From Poindextera sp963719975 (GTDB lineage Bacteria > Pseudomonadota > Alphaproteobacteria > Caulobacterales > Caulobacteraceae): a DNA stretch of 64,000 nucleotides. How positions within the stretch are numbered: position 1 is the stretch's first letter; every line of letters begins with the position of its first letter. The notes under the pieces are model-generated. The model was given only the letters and a program-made list of their open reading frames with translations. It did no database searches and had not been told where the DNA came from. Position numbers and translations under genes: made by a program. Location: positions 62,001 to 126,000 of the forward strand of contig CAVRED010000007.1 of assembly GCA_963719975.1 (NCBI GenBank), read 5' to 3'. This document shows positions 17,568 through 27,033 of the stretch, in pieces.

Positions 17568-17723
17568 ATGTCCTCGTTGCCAAAAACCCGCCGCCGCCTG
17601 ATCGAGGAGAGTGATCCGGGGGACGTCGGCGATCTGCTCACGCGTGGCTCTGCGCCCAAGGCTCGCAAGTATTGGACCACGGCCCTCGCGCCACTGGCCG
17701 GCCGCGCGGCGCCTGCCCCATGA
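17568..17723 (+). pseudogene. N-terminal remnant of a GNAT-like acyltransferase
   Basis: A 51-codon ORF aligns end to end with the first about 50 residues of the intact GNAT-like protein encoded at 23638-24498. Shared residues include IE, the DVxDLL-RG block, RKYW-TAL and LA-R. It then stops, and its TGA overlaps the ATG of the ThDP enzyme gene (ATGA). The remaining about 235 residues of the family are absent. It therefore looks like a decayed duplicate that once stood directly upstream of the ThDP gene and may still act as a translated leader. Confidence 0.7.
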
Positions 17724-19404
17724 AGCTCGACGTCAAAGCCCGCACCGCCGCGCAAGCCCTGGTCGACCAGCTGATCGTGCAGGGCGTCGAGCATGTGTTC
17801 TGCGTGCCAGGCGAGAGCTTTCTCGCCGTGCTCGATGCGTTGCGCGACCGCGAGATCACGGTCACCGTCTGCCGCCAGGAAGGCGGCGCGGCGATGATGG
17901 CCGACGCGGTTGGAAAGGCGACGGGCCGGCCGGGCGTGTGCTTCGTGACCCGTGGGCCGGGCGCCGCCAACGCCGCGGCCGGCATCCACATCGCCCGCCA
18001 GGAACTCCACGCCGATGATCATGTTCGTCGGCCAGGTGGACGGTGGATCGCGCGATCGCGAGGCCTGGCAGGAGATCGATTGCCGGGCCGTGTTCGGTTC
18101 GATGACCAAATGGTCCGCGGAGATCGACGACGCATCAAGAGTGACCGAGTACGTGTCTCGCGCCTTCCACACGGCCATGAACGGGCGCCCCGGGCCGGTC
18201 GTGCTCGGCATGCCGCACGACATGTTGAGCCGGCCGACCACCGCCCGCGACGCGCCGACCGCCGTCCCCGCCGAGCCAGCGCCCAGCGGGCGAGAGCTGG
18301 ACGCGCTGCAGGGGCTCATCGACGGCGCCGATGCGCCGGTGATGCTGCTGGGCGGCAGCCGCTGGGACGAGGGCTCGAGCGCAGCCATCCGCCGTTTCGC
18401 CGAGCGCTTCGCGCTGCCCGTCGCCACCGCCTACCGTCGCCTGCCGCTGTTTGATCCGCTGCATCCCAACTATGCCGGCGATCTCGGGTTGGGCGCGAAC
18501 CCGAGGCTGGTGGCGCGCGTGAAGGCGGCCGACCTCGTGCTGGCCATTGGCGCACGGCTCGATGAGGTGACGACGCAGGGATACGGCCTGTTCGACGCCC
18601 CGCGGCCGAAGACCCGTCTCGTTCACGTGTATCCGGGCGCCGAAGAGCTCGGGCAGGTCTACGCGCCTGAGCTCTCGATCCAGGCGAGCCCGGCCGGATT
18701 CGCGGGCGCCCTCGACGGCCTCGTCGCCGCCCCCGCGCCGGCGTGGGCTGGGACCGCCGAGGCGGCGCATGCCGATTATCTCGCCTGGTCAGAGGCGCCC
18801 ACGCCGCAGCCCGGAGCGGTCAACCTTGCCGAGGTCATGATTTGGCTGCGCGAGACGCTGCCGGCCGACGCCATCATCTGCAACGGCGCAGGCAATTACG
18901 CCGCCTGGCTGCACCGCTTCTTCCGCTTCCGCCGGCTGGCCAGCCACATCGCGCCGACCTCGGCCTCGATGGGCTACGGCATGCCGGCCGCGGTCGCCAT
19001 GCAGCGCCTGCACCCCAAGCGCCGCATCGTCTCGATCAACGGCGACGGTGACTTCCTGATGAACGGCCAGGAGTTCGCGACCGCCGTACAGTACGGCTTG
19101 CCGATCGTCGTCGTCGTGCTCGACAACGCCTCGTATGGCACCATCCGCATGCACCAGGAGCGCGAGTTCCCGGGGCGCGTCATGGCCACCGATCTGGTCA
19201 ACCCCGACTTCGCGGCCTACGGCGCGCGCCTTTGGCGGGTTCGGTGTGACCGTCGAGCGCACCGCCGACTTTCCGGCCGCCTTCGAGGCGGCGTCGGCCG
19301 CCGGCCTGCCAGCCATCGTGCACGTGAAGTACGACGCCGAGGGCGTCAGCCCCACCCAGACGTTGGGCGGAATTCGCGCCGCAGCCCTGAAAGCGATGGG
19401 CTAG
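17720..19404 (+). CDS. ThDP-dependent acetolactate-synthase-like enzyme, two frame breaks
   Basis: About 561 residues when breaks near 18003 and 19227 are joined. The N-terminal Pyr domain has HVFCVPGES and the catalytic Glu in CRQEGGAAMMADA (about residue 54). The central domain has AADLVLAIGARLD. The C-terminal PP domain has MGYGMPAA and the ThDP motif beginning INGDGDFLMN and ending LDNASYGTI. It resembles the large subunit of acetolactate synthase, but no regulatory subunit (ilvN) follows. An aminotransferase of the IlvE type converges on it, sharing CTAG at the stops. In this setting it probably makes a C-C bond from a 2-oxo acid rather than serving valine synthesis. Confidence 0.82.
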
Positions 19405-20300
19405 CTGGCGAGGGCCACCGGCGTGGCGGCGTGGGCGAAGTCGCGGTAGAGCGCGGCCGCGCGACGATAGACTGGCCCGGGCGTCAGCCGCCGCTCGTCA
19501 ATGCCCGTGATCGCGGAAACCTTGGCGAAGTTGCCGGTCGAGAAGATCTCATCGGCCCGCTGGAAGTCGGCATAGCGCAGCGTTGTCTCGACCACGTCGA
19601 GCCCATCACCGCGCAGGAGCCCGATCACCCGGCGGCGTGTGATTCCGTCAAGGAAGGTCCCGTTCGGGACCGGCGTGAAGACCACGCCGTCCTTGACCAA
19701 GAAGACGTTGGAATTGGCGAGTTCGGCCACGTTGCCCAGCATGTCGTTCATCAGGCAGTTGTCGAAGCCACGCTGTGCGGCCTCGATCAGGGCGCGCGAC
19801 CCGTTCGGGTAGAGGCAGCCGGCCTTGGCGTCGACGGGCGCCGTCTCCAGGGTCGGCCGGCGAAACGGCGACAGCGTGATGGCGAGGTCGCGCTCACCGG
19901 GCATCGGAGTCTCGTAGAGGCAGAGGCACCAGCGGGTGGTCTCGGGGTCGAACTTCACGCCCCCGCCCGCGCCGGAATCGGCCCAGTACATCGGGCGGAT
20001 ATAGAGCGCCGCCGACGGCGCGAACTTCTTCACCCCCTCCCGGGCGAGTTCCAGCCACGTCTCGAGCGCGACCACCGGCTTGAGCAGGAAGGCGCTGGCA
20101 GATCGGTTCACCCGGGCCATGTGCAGGTCGAGGTCGGGTGTCACACCGTCGTACGAGCGGGCGCCGTCGAACACGCTTCCGCCGAGCCACGCCGCCTGCG
20201 TGCGCGGGCCCATGATCGCGACGTTGCCCTCATGCCAGGCGCCCTCGAAAAAGGTCCAGGTGGCCGAATGGGGTTGGACGGTCGAGACCAGGGCAGACAT
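19401..20300 (-). CDS. Class IV (branched-chain-type) PLP aminotransferase
   Basis: 299 residues from ATG 20300 (AGAGGCG upstream). Starts WTFFEGAWHEGNVAIMGPRT, typical of IlvE-like enzymes. VFDGAR, the PLP lysine in the DAKAGCLYPN segment (about Lys157), NDMLGNVAELANSNVF and the FLDGITRRRV phosphate-binding loop follow. It transfers an amino group between an amino acid and a 2-oxo acid. Placed at the right end of the carrier-protein cluster and convergent with the ThDP enzyme, it may aminate the ThDP product or supply the amino acid substrate. General leucine/valine metabolism is the alternative. Confidence 0.85.
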   Translation of the reverse strand: MSALVSTVQPHSATWTFFEGAWHEGNVAIMGPRTQAAWLGGSVFDGARSYDGVTPDLDLHMARVNRSASAFLLKPVVALETWLELAREGVKKFAPSAALYIRPMYWADSGAGGGVKFDPETTRWCLCLYETPMPGERDLAITLSPFRRPTLETAPVDAKAGCLYPNGSRALIEAAQRGFDNCLMNDMLGNVAELANSNVFLVKDGVVFTPVPNGTFLDGITRRRVIGLLRGDGLDVVETTLRYADFQRADEIFSTGNFAKVSAITGIDERRLTPGPVYRRAAALYRDFAHAATPVALAS

Positions 20301-20419
20301 GGGGCGCCTCTTGCTGAAGAACGGCCGATCCTTGCAGGCTTCGTGCCGTTTCATGGCACGTTTCTGGCAGCCCGGGCAGGCGCCGGCGCTCTTTGTCCCG
20401 GCTTTAACGAGGCACGCCC

Positions 20420-21176
20420 TTGGACCCGGTTCGACCGTTTGCCCGCAGGGTCTCTCAGGCGGTGGCCAAGCGCATCCCCGTCAAGCCGGTCCGCTCGAAG
20501 CTGACACGGGCCGTGGCGAGCCTATCGTTCGACGATGTGCCCCGCTCGGCTACACACGCGGGCGCCGAGGCCATGGAAGCAGCCGGCGTGCGCGGCACCT
20601 ACTACGTCTGCGGAGGGCACACCGGCGCGACTTTCGAGGGCCTGGAGCAGCACGATCGCGCCGACCTTCAGCGCTTGCGCGAGGCTGGCCACGAGATCGG
20701 CTGTCACACCTTCGCCCACCAGGACGCGTCCCTCGCCCGCGACGCGGACCGCCAGCGCGACCACGAGGCCAATCGTTCGTTCGCCGCCGATGCGCTCGAC
20801 GGCGACGTCCCGGAGACGTTCGCCTACCCGTACGGGTCGACATCGATCCGCTCCAAGTTGTTCTACTCCAGGCGGTTCTTGGCTTGCCGCGGCGTGCTCG
20901 CCGGCCTGAACGCCGGCGTGATCGACTTCGCCGAGCTGCGCGCCGTCGGTCTGGAGAGCCACCGCGGCTTCGACCAGGCCCGTCTTGGCCGACCTCGTCG
21001 CAGAGGCGCGCGAGAGGGCAGGGTGGCTCGTGTTCTTCACCCACGACGTGTCACCGGACCCGTCGCCATTTGGTTGCCGGCGAGAGGAGCTGGAGACGGT
21101 GATCGGCGCGCTCGCCGACGCGGGCGTCGATGTGCTGCCCGTCAGGGAAGCCGCGGCACGCGTGCTGGCCGGCTGA
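20420..21176 (+). CDS. Polysaccharide deacetylase (NodB-like), one frame break
   Basis: Starts at TTG 20420 behind GAGG. NodB fold: SLSFDDVP with the metal/catalytic Asp pair (38-39), THAGAEAM, CHTFAHQD with His96 and His100 (metal ligands), and YPYGS. One break near 20985 joins ARLG to ADLVAEARE. WLVFFTHDVS then supplies the late catalytic His. No signal peptide is evident, so the enzyme may act in the cytosol, as some de-N-acetylases of polysaccharide precursors do. Ten bases separate it from the GT2 gene, so they are an operon. Confidence 0.83.
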
Positions 21177-21185
21177 GAGACGCCC

Positions 21186-22184
21186 ATGCCAACACAGCCC
21201 ACCGCGACGATTTCCATCGTCATCCCCACACAGCGCCGGCCGCTGGGCTTGGCGCGCGCCGCGCGATCGGCGCTTCGCCAGACGGGAGTGGCCCCTGCGA
21301 CGCTGGAGCTCGTGATCGCCGACAACGATCAGGTTCCTTCCGCCCGTTCAACGGCCGAGCTGCTGGCGGCCGAAGCGCCCTTCCCGGTGATCTACGTGCA
21401 TGAGCCGCGCAGCGGCGTCGCCAACGCCCGAAACGCCGCCCTCGGCGCCGCCTCTGGCGCTTTCGTCGCGTCTCTCGACGACGACCAGGAGGCGCCCGAC
21501 GGGTGGCTGGCCGCGCTTGTCGACGTCCAGGCGCGGTTTGACGCCGATGCCGTGTTCGGGCCGGTGCAGGCCTGGATCCCGGCCGAAATCGTAGAGCATC
21601 GCGCCTATTTCGAACGCTTCTTCTCGCACCTCGGCCCCGCGGAGGCGGGCCTCACGGTCGGCCACACCGCCTGCGGCAACAGCCTGGTCAGGCGCGCGGC
21701 GCTGCCAGACCCGCACCGGCCGTTCTCCGAGCGCAGGAACCAGACCGGCGGCGAGGACGATCTTCTGTTCGGCGCCATGCGCGCGGCAGGCGCCCGGTTC
21801 GCTTGGGCGCCCGCCGCCAGCCTCTTCGAACACCCCCAGCCGGAGCGGTTCAGCTTGCGCTACACGATCGCGCGCGCCTTCGCCTTCGGGCACGGTCCGG
21901 CGGTGGCCTGCGCCGTCTCGAGCCCACCGGACTGGCTGGGCGTGGTTCGCTGGATGGCGATCGGCGCCGCACAGGCCTTGGCCTTCGGGCTTGTGGCCGC
22001 CGGCAAGTGGCTGGCGCGCGCCGAGGACCGCGCCTCGGCTTCGGACCAGGCCGCCCGCGGCCTTGGGAAAGCGCTGTGGTGGGTCAACATCCAGTTTTAC
22101 GGGCACACCCCGTCAGCCCGGACTCTCGGACGGAACCCCAGCGCCCGGATCGCTGTGAAGGGCGCCGCGCGCGGAGGCCGGTGA
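21186..22184 (+). CDS. Family 2 glycosyltransferase
   Basis: 332 residues. N-terminal TISIVIPTQRRP, VIADND, then SGVANARNAALG and VASLDDDQEAPDGWL with the DDD metal-binding motif (about 99-101). TGGEDDLLFGAM is the acceptor-site ED block. Two hydrophobic segments after about residue 245 may anchor it to the membrane. It follows the deacetylase by 10 bp. The last about 70 bp overlap the convergent polymerase gene. Predicted to add a sugar to a surface polysaccharide; the sugar is unknown. Confidence 0.83.
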   Translation: MPTQPTATISIVIPTQRRPLGLARAARSALRQTGVAPATLELVIADNDQVPSARSTAELLAAEAPFPVIYVHEPRSGVANARNAALGAASGAFVASLDDDQEAPDGWLAALVDVQARFDADAVFGPVQAWIPAEIVEHRAYFERFFSHLGPAEAGLTVGHTACGNSLVRRAALPDPHRPFSERRNQTGGEDDLLFGAMRAAGARFAWAPAASLFEHPQPERFSLRYTIARAFAFGHGPAVACAVSSPPDWLGVVRWMAIGAAQALAFGLVAAGKWLARAEDRASASDQAARGLGKALWWVNIQFYGHTPSARTLGRNPSARIAVKGAARGGR

Positions 22185-23543
22185 TCGGGCGCGGGTCCCC
22201 GGCCGCGTTTCCTCGCGCGGCGACGGCGGCATCGCGAGCTTGACCGCAATGGCCGTGAACATCAGCCAGGTCAGGTCGTTCTGCACGAGCGCGGTCGACT
22301 CCGTGATCCCATTCAGGCTGAACACCGCCAGGAACGGCAGCGGAAGATACGAGGCCGCGGGCAGGTAGAGCGTCCGCAGGGCTCTCAGCCAGACGCTCGT
22401 AAACAGCAGCGCCCAGGCGGCGAGGCCGACATAGCCAAGCTCGAGCCAGACCCCGAGCCATGTGTCATGCGCCTCGTCCGCGTAGAAGCCCTGCTGGAGC
22501 GAGATCCAAGGCAACGGGCCCCAAATGGCCTTGTTGTCCCAGACCGCTCCATAGCCGTATCCGAGCATCGGCCGCTGGGCGATCTGACGCATGACGGCCG
22601 ACCAGATCGTCGTCCGCCCCGTCAGCGTGACGTCTTTGCCGACGAGCCCGAACAAGACATCGGGCGCCAGCCAGAGCATGGCCGCCAATCCCACGAGTGC
22701 GCAGACGAGGATGCCCGTCCCAGCCACGGCCCAACTTGGCCCGCGGCGAGTGATCACCATGAGCGACATGCAGGCGGCGGCGATTGCACAAGACACCAGG
22801 GAGGTCTTGGAGGTGGAAAGCAGGATCAAGGCGAACGCCGCCGCCGCCGCGATCGACCACAGCCAGCGGCGCGGCGCATTCGCAATGGCGCTGGCCACGA
22901 AGACGATGAACGCGACCGACATGTAGTAGCCGAGGTTGTTCTTGTGGCTCCAGGCGCCGCGCCAGGCGCCCGGGAAGTCAACCTGCATCAGTCCGTATTC
23001 GGGGAGGAAGAGGGCGAGGGCGAAGGAGAGCACGACCGTGACCCCGAGCGCCGTCGCCAGCACCTCGAGCAGCTGCGGCCAGGTGAACCGTTCGGCCAGC
23101 GTGACGCCTACGAGCATGGTCAGCAGCAATGCGACGCAGCGGCGCGCGGTGACGTCCGGCTCGATCGACCAGGCGATGGAGGCGATGGTGACCGCGAGCA
23201 GCAGCACGAGGGCGGGCGCGCGCAAGATGGCTTTCCCAATGCCGCCGATCCGCGTCAGCGCCAGCGCCAGCGCCACCACGTATATGGGATAGAACAAGAG
23301 GCGGATCATCGCCGCGACCGGCTCGCTTGGCGGAGGCTGTCCCGGACCGGTCAGAAACATGACCCAGCACTCGCTGAAAGCCAGCATCAGGGCTGCCGAC
23401 GTCCAGAACGCCACACGATCGCCGAGCGAGGCGCTTTGCGCCCCCGCGACCGTCAGCGCCGCCGGTCCGCGCCCGGCCAGGGTAGTTTGGATCGACGGCG
23501 GGGCCATGTTCTCCCAGGCTCGGACAGTGGGGCTCAGTCCCAC
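22113..23543 (-). CDS. O-antigen polymerase/ligase (Wzy/WaaL, ExoQ-like)
   Basis: Up to 476 residues with about ten to twelve transmembrane helices. The Wzy_C domain is marked by SHKNNLGYYM (about 190-199) and the large periplasmic loop with GRTTIWSAVMRQIAQRPMLGYGYGA and DEAHDTWL. GTG 23543 and ATG 23507 are both possible starts. The C-terminal 25 residues are Arg/Ser-rich and overlap the convergent GT2, so the true end may be earlier. It polymerises or ligates lipid-linked glycan units in the periplasm, working with the flippase at 27034. Same strand as the GNAT gene, 95 bp downstream of it. Confidence 0.85.
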   Translation of the reverse strand: MGLSPTVRAWENMAPPSIQTTLAGRGPAALTVAGAQSASLGDRVAFWTSAALMLAFSECWVMFLTGPGQPPPSEPVAAMIRLLFYPIYVVALALALTRIGGIGKAILRAPALVLLLAVTIASIAWSIEPDVTARRCVALLLTMLVGVTLAERFTWPQLLEVLATALGVTVVLSFALALFLPEYGLMQVDFPGAWRGAWSHKNNLGYYMSVAFIVFVASAIANAPRRWLWSIAAAAAFALILLSTSKTSLVSCAIAAACMSLMVITRRGPSWAVAGTGILVCALVGLAAMLWLAPDVLFGLVGKDVTLTGRTTIWSAVMRQIAQRPMLGYGYGAVWDNKAIWGPLPWISLQQGFYADEAHDTWLGVWLELGYVGLAAWALLFTSVWLRALRTLYLPAASYLPLPFLAVFSLNGITESTALVQNDLTWLMFTAIAVKLAMPPSPREETRPGTRARSPASARGALHSDPGAGVPSESPG

Positions 23544-23637
23544 GAATCATCGGGACGCCAAGGAAAGATCGGCAGCCCTTTACGCCCGGTGAAGCCGGCG
23601 GCGGAGGCCACCCGCGCCACAGACGAGCCTGGACGGG

Positions 23638-24498
23638 CTAGGGTCCGAACAGCACCGCCTCCGTAAACGCCAGGTCGTTCTGGCGAGGCTTGGATGGCCC
23701 TTTGAAGTAGCGAGGGGTCCTGTCCCTGAAGAAGACGCCGATCAGGCCGGGGACAGGTCCATCCGCGTCCAGGATCACGCAGGTCGCGGCGCGGCCGAGC
23801 AGATAGCGCCCGAGCGGGCCTGCGAGCGCCACGTAGCTTGCCGTGTCGCGGCAGTAGACAAGCTGCATGACGCCGACTGGCGCGTAGGCGATGCGGCGGC
23901 GCACGAAGACGAAGGGAACGTGGCCCCGCGCCGTCTTGCAGACGAGCGCCAGGCAGCCCGCCTCTGCGTGCGCGCGCAGCAGCGCGTAGTCGCTCAGCGC
24001 ACGGTGATCAGGGCAGTCGCTGAGCGGCGAGACCCTGGCCGCGGCGCCGCCGCCGAGCGACGGAATGGAGACAAACTGGCCCTCGCTGTACCGGCGATAC
24101 CCCAGCGCCTCGAGCAACGGCCACGTGTGCTTCGAGGCGGTGGTGTTCAGATAGGTGACGTTCTTTGGCTTTGAGGCGATCGACACCAGAAGCGCTGCAT
24201 AGCCCTGATAGCGCGGATCCACATAGAGCGCGGACGTGTTGCACTGGACAGGCGCCTCCGGTTGATCGCCGCGGCGCTGGAAGATCAGCAGGTGCACGCC
24301 CACCAAGACGCCGTCGGCCACCAGGGCGTAACCGAACGCAGGCAGGCCAGGCAGGCGCTCGCGAGACGCTAGCACTTCGAGGGCCGTGGCCCAGTACTTG
24401 CGAGTCCGGTCGGGGAAACCGCGCGCCAAGAGATCGACCACCACGTCCAGGTCGGCGGCCTCGATCGGGCGACAGCGGATTTGCTGAGACGACGGCAT
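23638..24498 (-). CDS. GNAT-like acyltransferase of a polysaccharide locus
   Basis: 286 residues from ATG 24498. An N-terminal acetyltransferase-like domain has RPIEAADLD, then YVDPRYQGYAALLV (acetyl-CoA loop region) and LLEALGYRRY. A second half of unknown fold ends NDLAFTEAVLFGP. The first 50 residues match the remnant at 17568-17723. Only 15 bp separate its start from the divergent P450, so the two promoters must lie in each other's coding region or at a distance. Acyl acceptor unknown; modification of a sugar or amino sugar is inferred from the neighbours. Confidence 0.65.
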   Translation of the reverse strand: MPSSQQIRCRPIEAADLDVVVDLLARGFPDRTRKYWATALEVLASRERLPGLPAFGYALVADGVLVGVHLLIFQRRGDQPEAPVQCNTSALYVDPRYQGYAALLVSIASKPKNVTYLNTTASKHTWPLLEALGYRRYSEGQFVSIPSLGGGAAARVSPLSDCPDHRALSDYALLRAHAEAGCLALVCKTARGHVPFVFVRRRIAYAPVGVMQLVYCRDTASYVALAGPLGRYLLGRAATCVILDADGPVPGLIGVFFRDRTPRYFKGPSKPRQNDLAFTEAVLFGP

Positions 24499-24513
24499 CG
24501 GAGAGCGACCCCT

Positions 24514-25872
24514 ATGTTGGAAGCGGATACGCGCGACGCCCAGGCGCCTGGAGCGAGACGCCTGCAAGGTTCATGCAGCGATCGGTTCGATGCGGAACAC
24601 GGCTCGCGGCGAACGCCGCCAGGGCCGGGCGACGCCTACCACGCCTCCGAGAGTCTCTTGGGCTGGATCGGCGAGAACCTGGATCGCTTCGGCGACATCT
24701 TCAAAGCCAGGGCGTTCGGTGGCGACATCTATGTGGTCAACCACCCAGACTACATCCGGCACGTCCTGCGGAGGAACTGGAAGAACTACCGGAAGGGCTT
24801 TGCAATCAAGAAGATCGGCCTTCTGCTCGGGCGCGGGCTCATGGTCAGCGAAGGGGAGCTCTGGAAAACTCAGCGCAAGCTGATCCAGCCCGCATTTCAC
24901 CGCAGCGCCATCGACGCCCTGGTCGAGATCATGAACGCTGCCAATCGTGACCTCGTGAAGCGGTGGGCGCTGGCGGCGAGCCGGGGCGAGACCGTCAACG
25001 TCACGCGCGACACCAGCGCGATGGCCCTGAACACCGTGCTGATGTCCCTTTTTGGCGCTGACTTCGAGGAGATCGAGCCTCACTTCCGCATCCTCACCGA
25101 GGAGGCGGCGCGCAACCTCGAGCTGGTCGAGGCCTTCAAGCGCCTGCGCGAGATCGTCGGCGCGCTCGTGGGCCGCCGCCGGCGCAACGGCGATCCCTCG
25201 CCGGACATGCTGGCCATGCTCATGGGGCTGCGGGATGCCGCCGGCCGCCCGGCCATGTCGGATCCTCAGCTCATCAGCGAGGTGATGACGACCGTCGTGG
25301 CCGGCCACGAGACGACCGCCAGCACCTTGAACTGGACCTGGTATCTGTTGTCCCAGCACCGGCGCGTCGAACAGCAGGTCCACGCCGAAGTGGACGCCGT
25401 GGCGCAGGGGGACGCCGTCGGACTTGCCGACATGGCCAAGGCGACGCTGACGCGACAGGTTCTCGAGGAGGCGATGCGGCTCTATCCGGCCGGTTGGCTC
25501 ATGACCCGACGCGCGCTGAGGGACGATCAGCTCGGCGAGTATTTCGTGCCGGCGGGAACCGAAATCTACATCGCGCCGTACTTCATGCAGCGCCATCCCG
25601 GATTCTGGGAGGATCCGCATCGGTTCGACCCCGACCGTTTCGCGCCGGAGCGATCGCAGGATCGGCCCGACCTGGCGATGCTCCCATTCTCGGCCGGCCC
25701 GAGGAATTGCATCGGCGAGCAGTACGCGCGCACCGAAATGCAGGTCCACCTCATGACGGTGGCCAGGCGTCTGCGATTAACCTACGCCGAAGGGCGGGCG
25801 CCGGAGCTGGACGTCGGCGTGAACCTTCGCAGCAAACACGACATCATCATGAGCCCACAATTGCGGGCCTAA
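24514..25872 (+). CDS. Cytochrome P450
   Basis: 452 residues from ATG 24514. Proline-rich hinge RRTPPGPGD, helix C WKTQRKLIQPAFH, helix I oxygen-binding motif AGHETTAS (about 266-273), ExxR in LEEAMR, PERF-type FDPDRFAPE, and heme loop PFSAGPRNCIGE with ligand Cys399. The bacterial class resembles the CYP4/CYP110-like group that often acts on fatty acids or terpenoids. No ferredoxin or reductase gene is adjacent. A P450 inside a polysaccharide/lipid-carrier locus is uncommon; hydroxylation of an acyl chain or lipid is a guess. Confidence 0.9.
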   Translation: MLEADTRDAQAPGARRLQGSCSDRFDAEHGSRRTPPGPGDAYHASESLLGWIGENLDRFGDIFKARAFGGDIYVVNHPDYIRHVLRRNWKNYRKGFAIKKIGLLLGRGLMVSEGELWKTQRKLIQPAFHRSAIDALVEIMNAANRDLVKRWALAASRGETVNVTRDTSAMALNTVLMSLFGADFEEIEPHFRILTEEAARNLELVEAFKRLREIVGALVGRRRRNGDPSPDMLAMLMGLRDAAGRPAMSDPQLISEVMTTVVAGHETTASTLNWTWYLLSQHRRVEQQVHAEVDAVAQGDAVGLADMAKATLTRQVLEEAMRLYPAGWLMTRRALRDDQLGEYFVPAGTEIYIAPYFMQRHPGFWEDPHRFDPDRFAPERSQDRPDLAMLPFSAGPRNCIGEQYARTEMQVHLMTVARRLRLTYAEGRAPELDVGVNLRSKHDIIMSPQLRA

Positions 25873-25962
25873 CGTCCGCTGCTGCGCTGGCATGGCGCTT
25901 GCTGCCGGGGCGATGCGCCAGGTCTTGGGCGCCGAATGTGATCGCACCCACGAAAGCAAGTC

Positions 25963-27033
25963 ATGTCCGCGAGCGGCGCGTCGAAGTCCGATGGGGAGCG
26001 TATCGGCGTCATGGACGGCGTCCGGGCGTGCAGCATCCTGCTCGTTCTGGCGGGCCACCTGCTGCCTCTGGGTCCGAAAGTCCTTCAGCTGAACGAATTC
26101 GCCACCCTCGGCGGCATGGCGCTGTTCTTCACGCTGTCCGGGTTCCTGATCACCCGGTTGCTGTGCTCGGACAACAACTTCACGGATTTCCTTATCCGGC
26201 GCCTCAGCCGAATTGTGCCGTTGGCATATCTCTACATCCTCGTGGTGTTTGTCGTCTTCAACCACTCGATCGGCGCTCTGTTCAGTGAGTTGCTGTTCAC
26301 GCTGAATTATAGCAACAGCATCCTGAACAACTACAACACGCACCTCTGGTCGCTGTGTGTCGAAGTCCAATTCTATCTGATTGTCGGCGCCTTGTTCAGA
26401 ATGTTTGGGCGCGGCGCCAAGTGGTTCATCCTTGGGCTCTGCCTGCTCAGCACCGCGCTGCACATCGTTGGGGGCGACCCCTACACGATGATGACCCACC
26501 TGCGCGGAGACGAGATCTTGACGGGTTCGCTGATGTGCCTGTCCGTCAACGGCGAGTTCGGCGATCACCGGCGGTTCTGGCGCGTCATGGAGCGCGCCAC
26601 GCCGTTGCTGGCCGTGATCTTCCTCGCCGTCTGCGATCCGCTGGGCGGCTTTCTCAACAATTTCCGAGGCTACGCGGCAAGCCTGCTGGTCGGGTCAGTT
26701 CTCTTCACCCGTCGCAAGTGGCTCGCGTCAGTGCTCTCGTCGCGTCCGGCGGCGTACATCGCCAACGTTTCCTATGCGCTCTACGTCATCCATCCCGCGG
26801 CCTCCGCCGGACCGCTCGGCGGCGGGCCCAAGTGGCTGCTTTATCTGGTGAAGCGGCCCATCACTCTGGCCATCACCTTCGGCCTGGCGCACCTGTCGAC
26901 GTTCTACTACGAGCGCCGCTGGATGGACCTGGGGCGCCGTCTCGTGAGGGCGCGACGCGCAGCGCGAACAGTCGATATCCGCAGCGCCATTCTGCCGGCG
27001 CCGTATCGAGTTCCGCGCCGGTTCAGCAACCTG
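25963..27033 (+). CDS. Membrane acyltransferase (acyltransferase-3), in frame with the flippase
   Basis: Begins MSASGASKSDGERIG, then the family motif MDGVRACSILLVLAGH and ALFFTLSGFLI (about residues 55-65). FLIRRLSRIVPLAY carries the RRxxRIxP signature, and WSLCVEVQFYL is the acceptor-site motif. About ten membrane helices end near residue 335 (YYERRWMDLGRR). No stop follows: the same frame runs through an about 25-residue linker into the flippase. The boundary at 27033 is my choice, based on a good internal ATG. Probable role is O-acylation of lipid-linked glycan before export. Confidence 0.8.
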
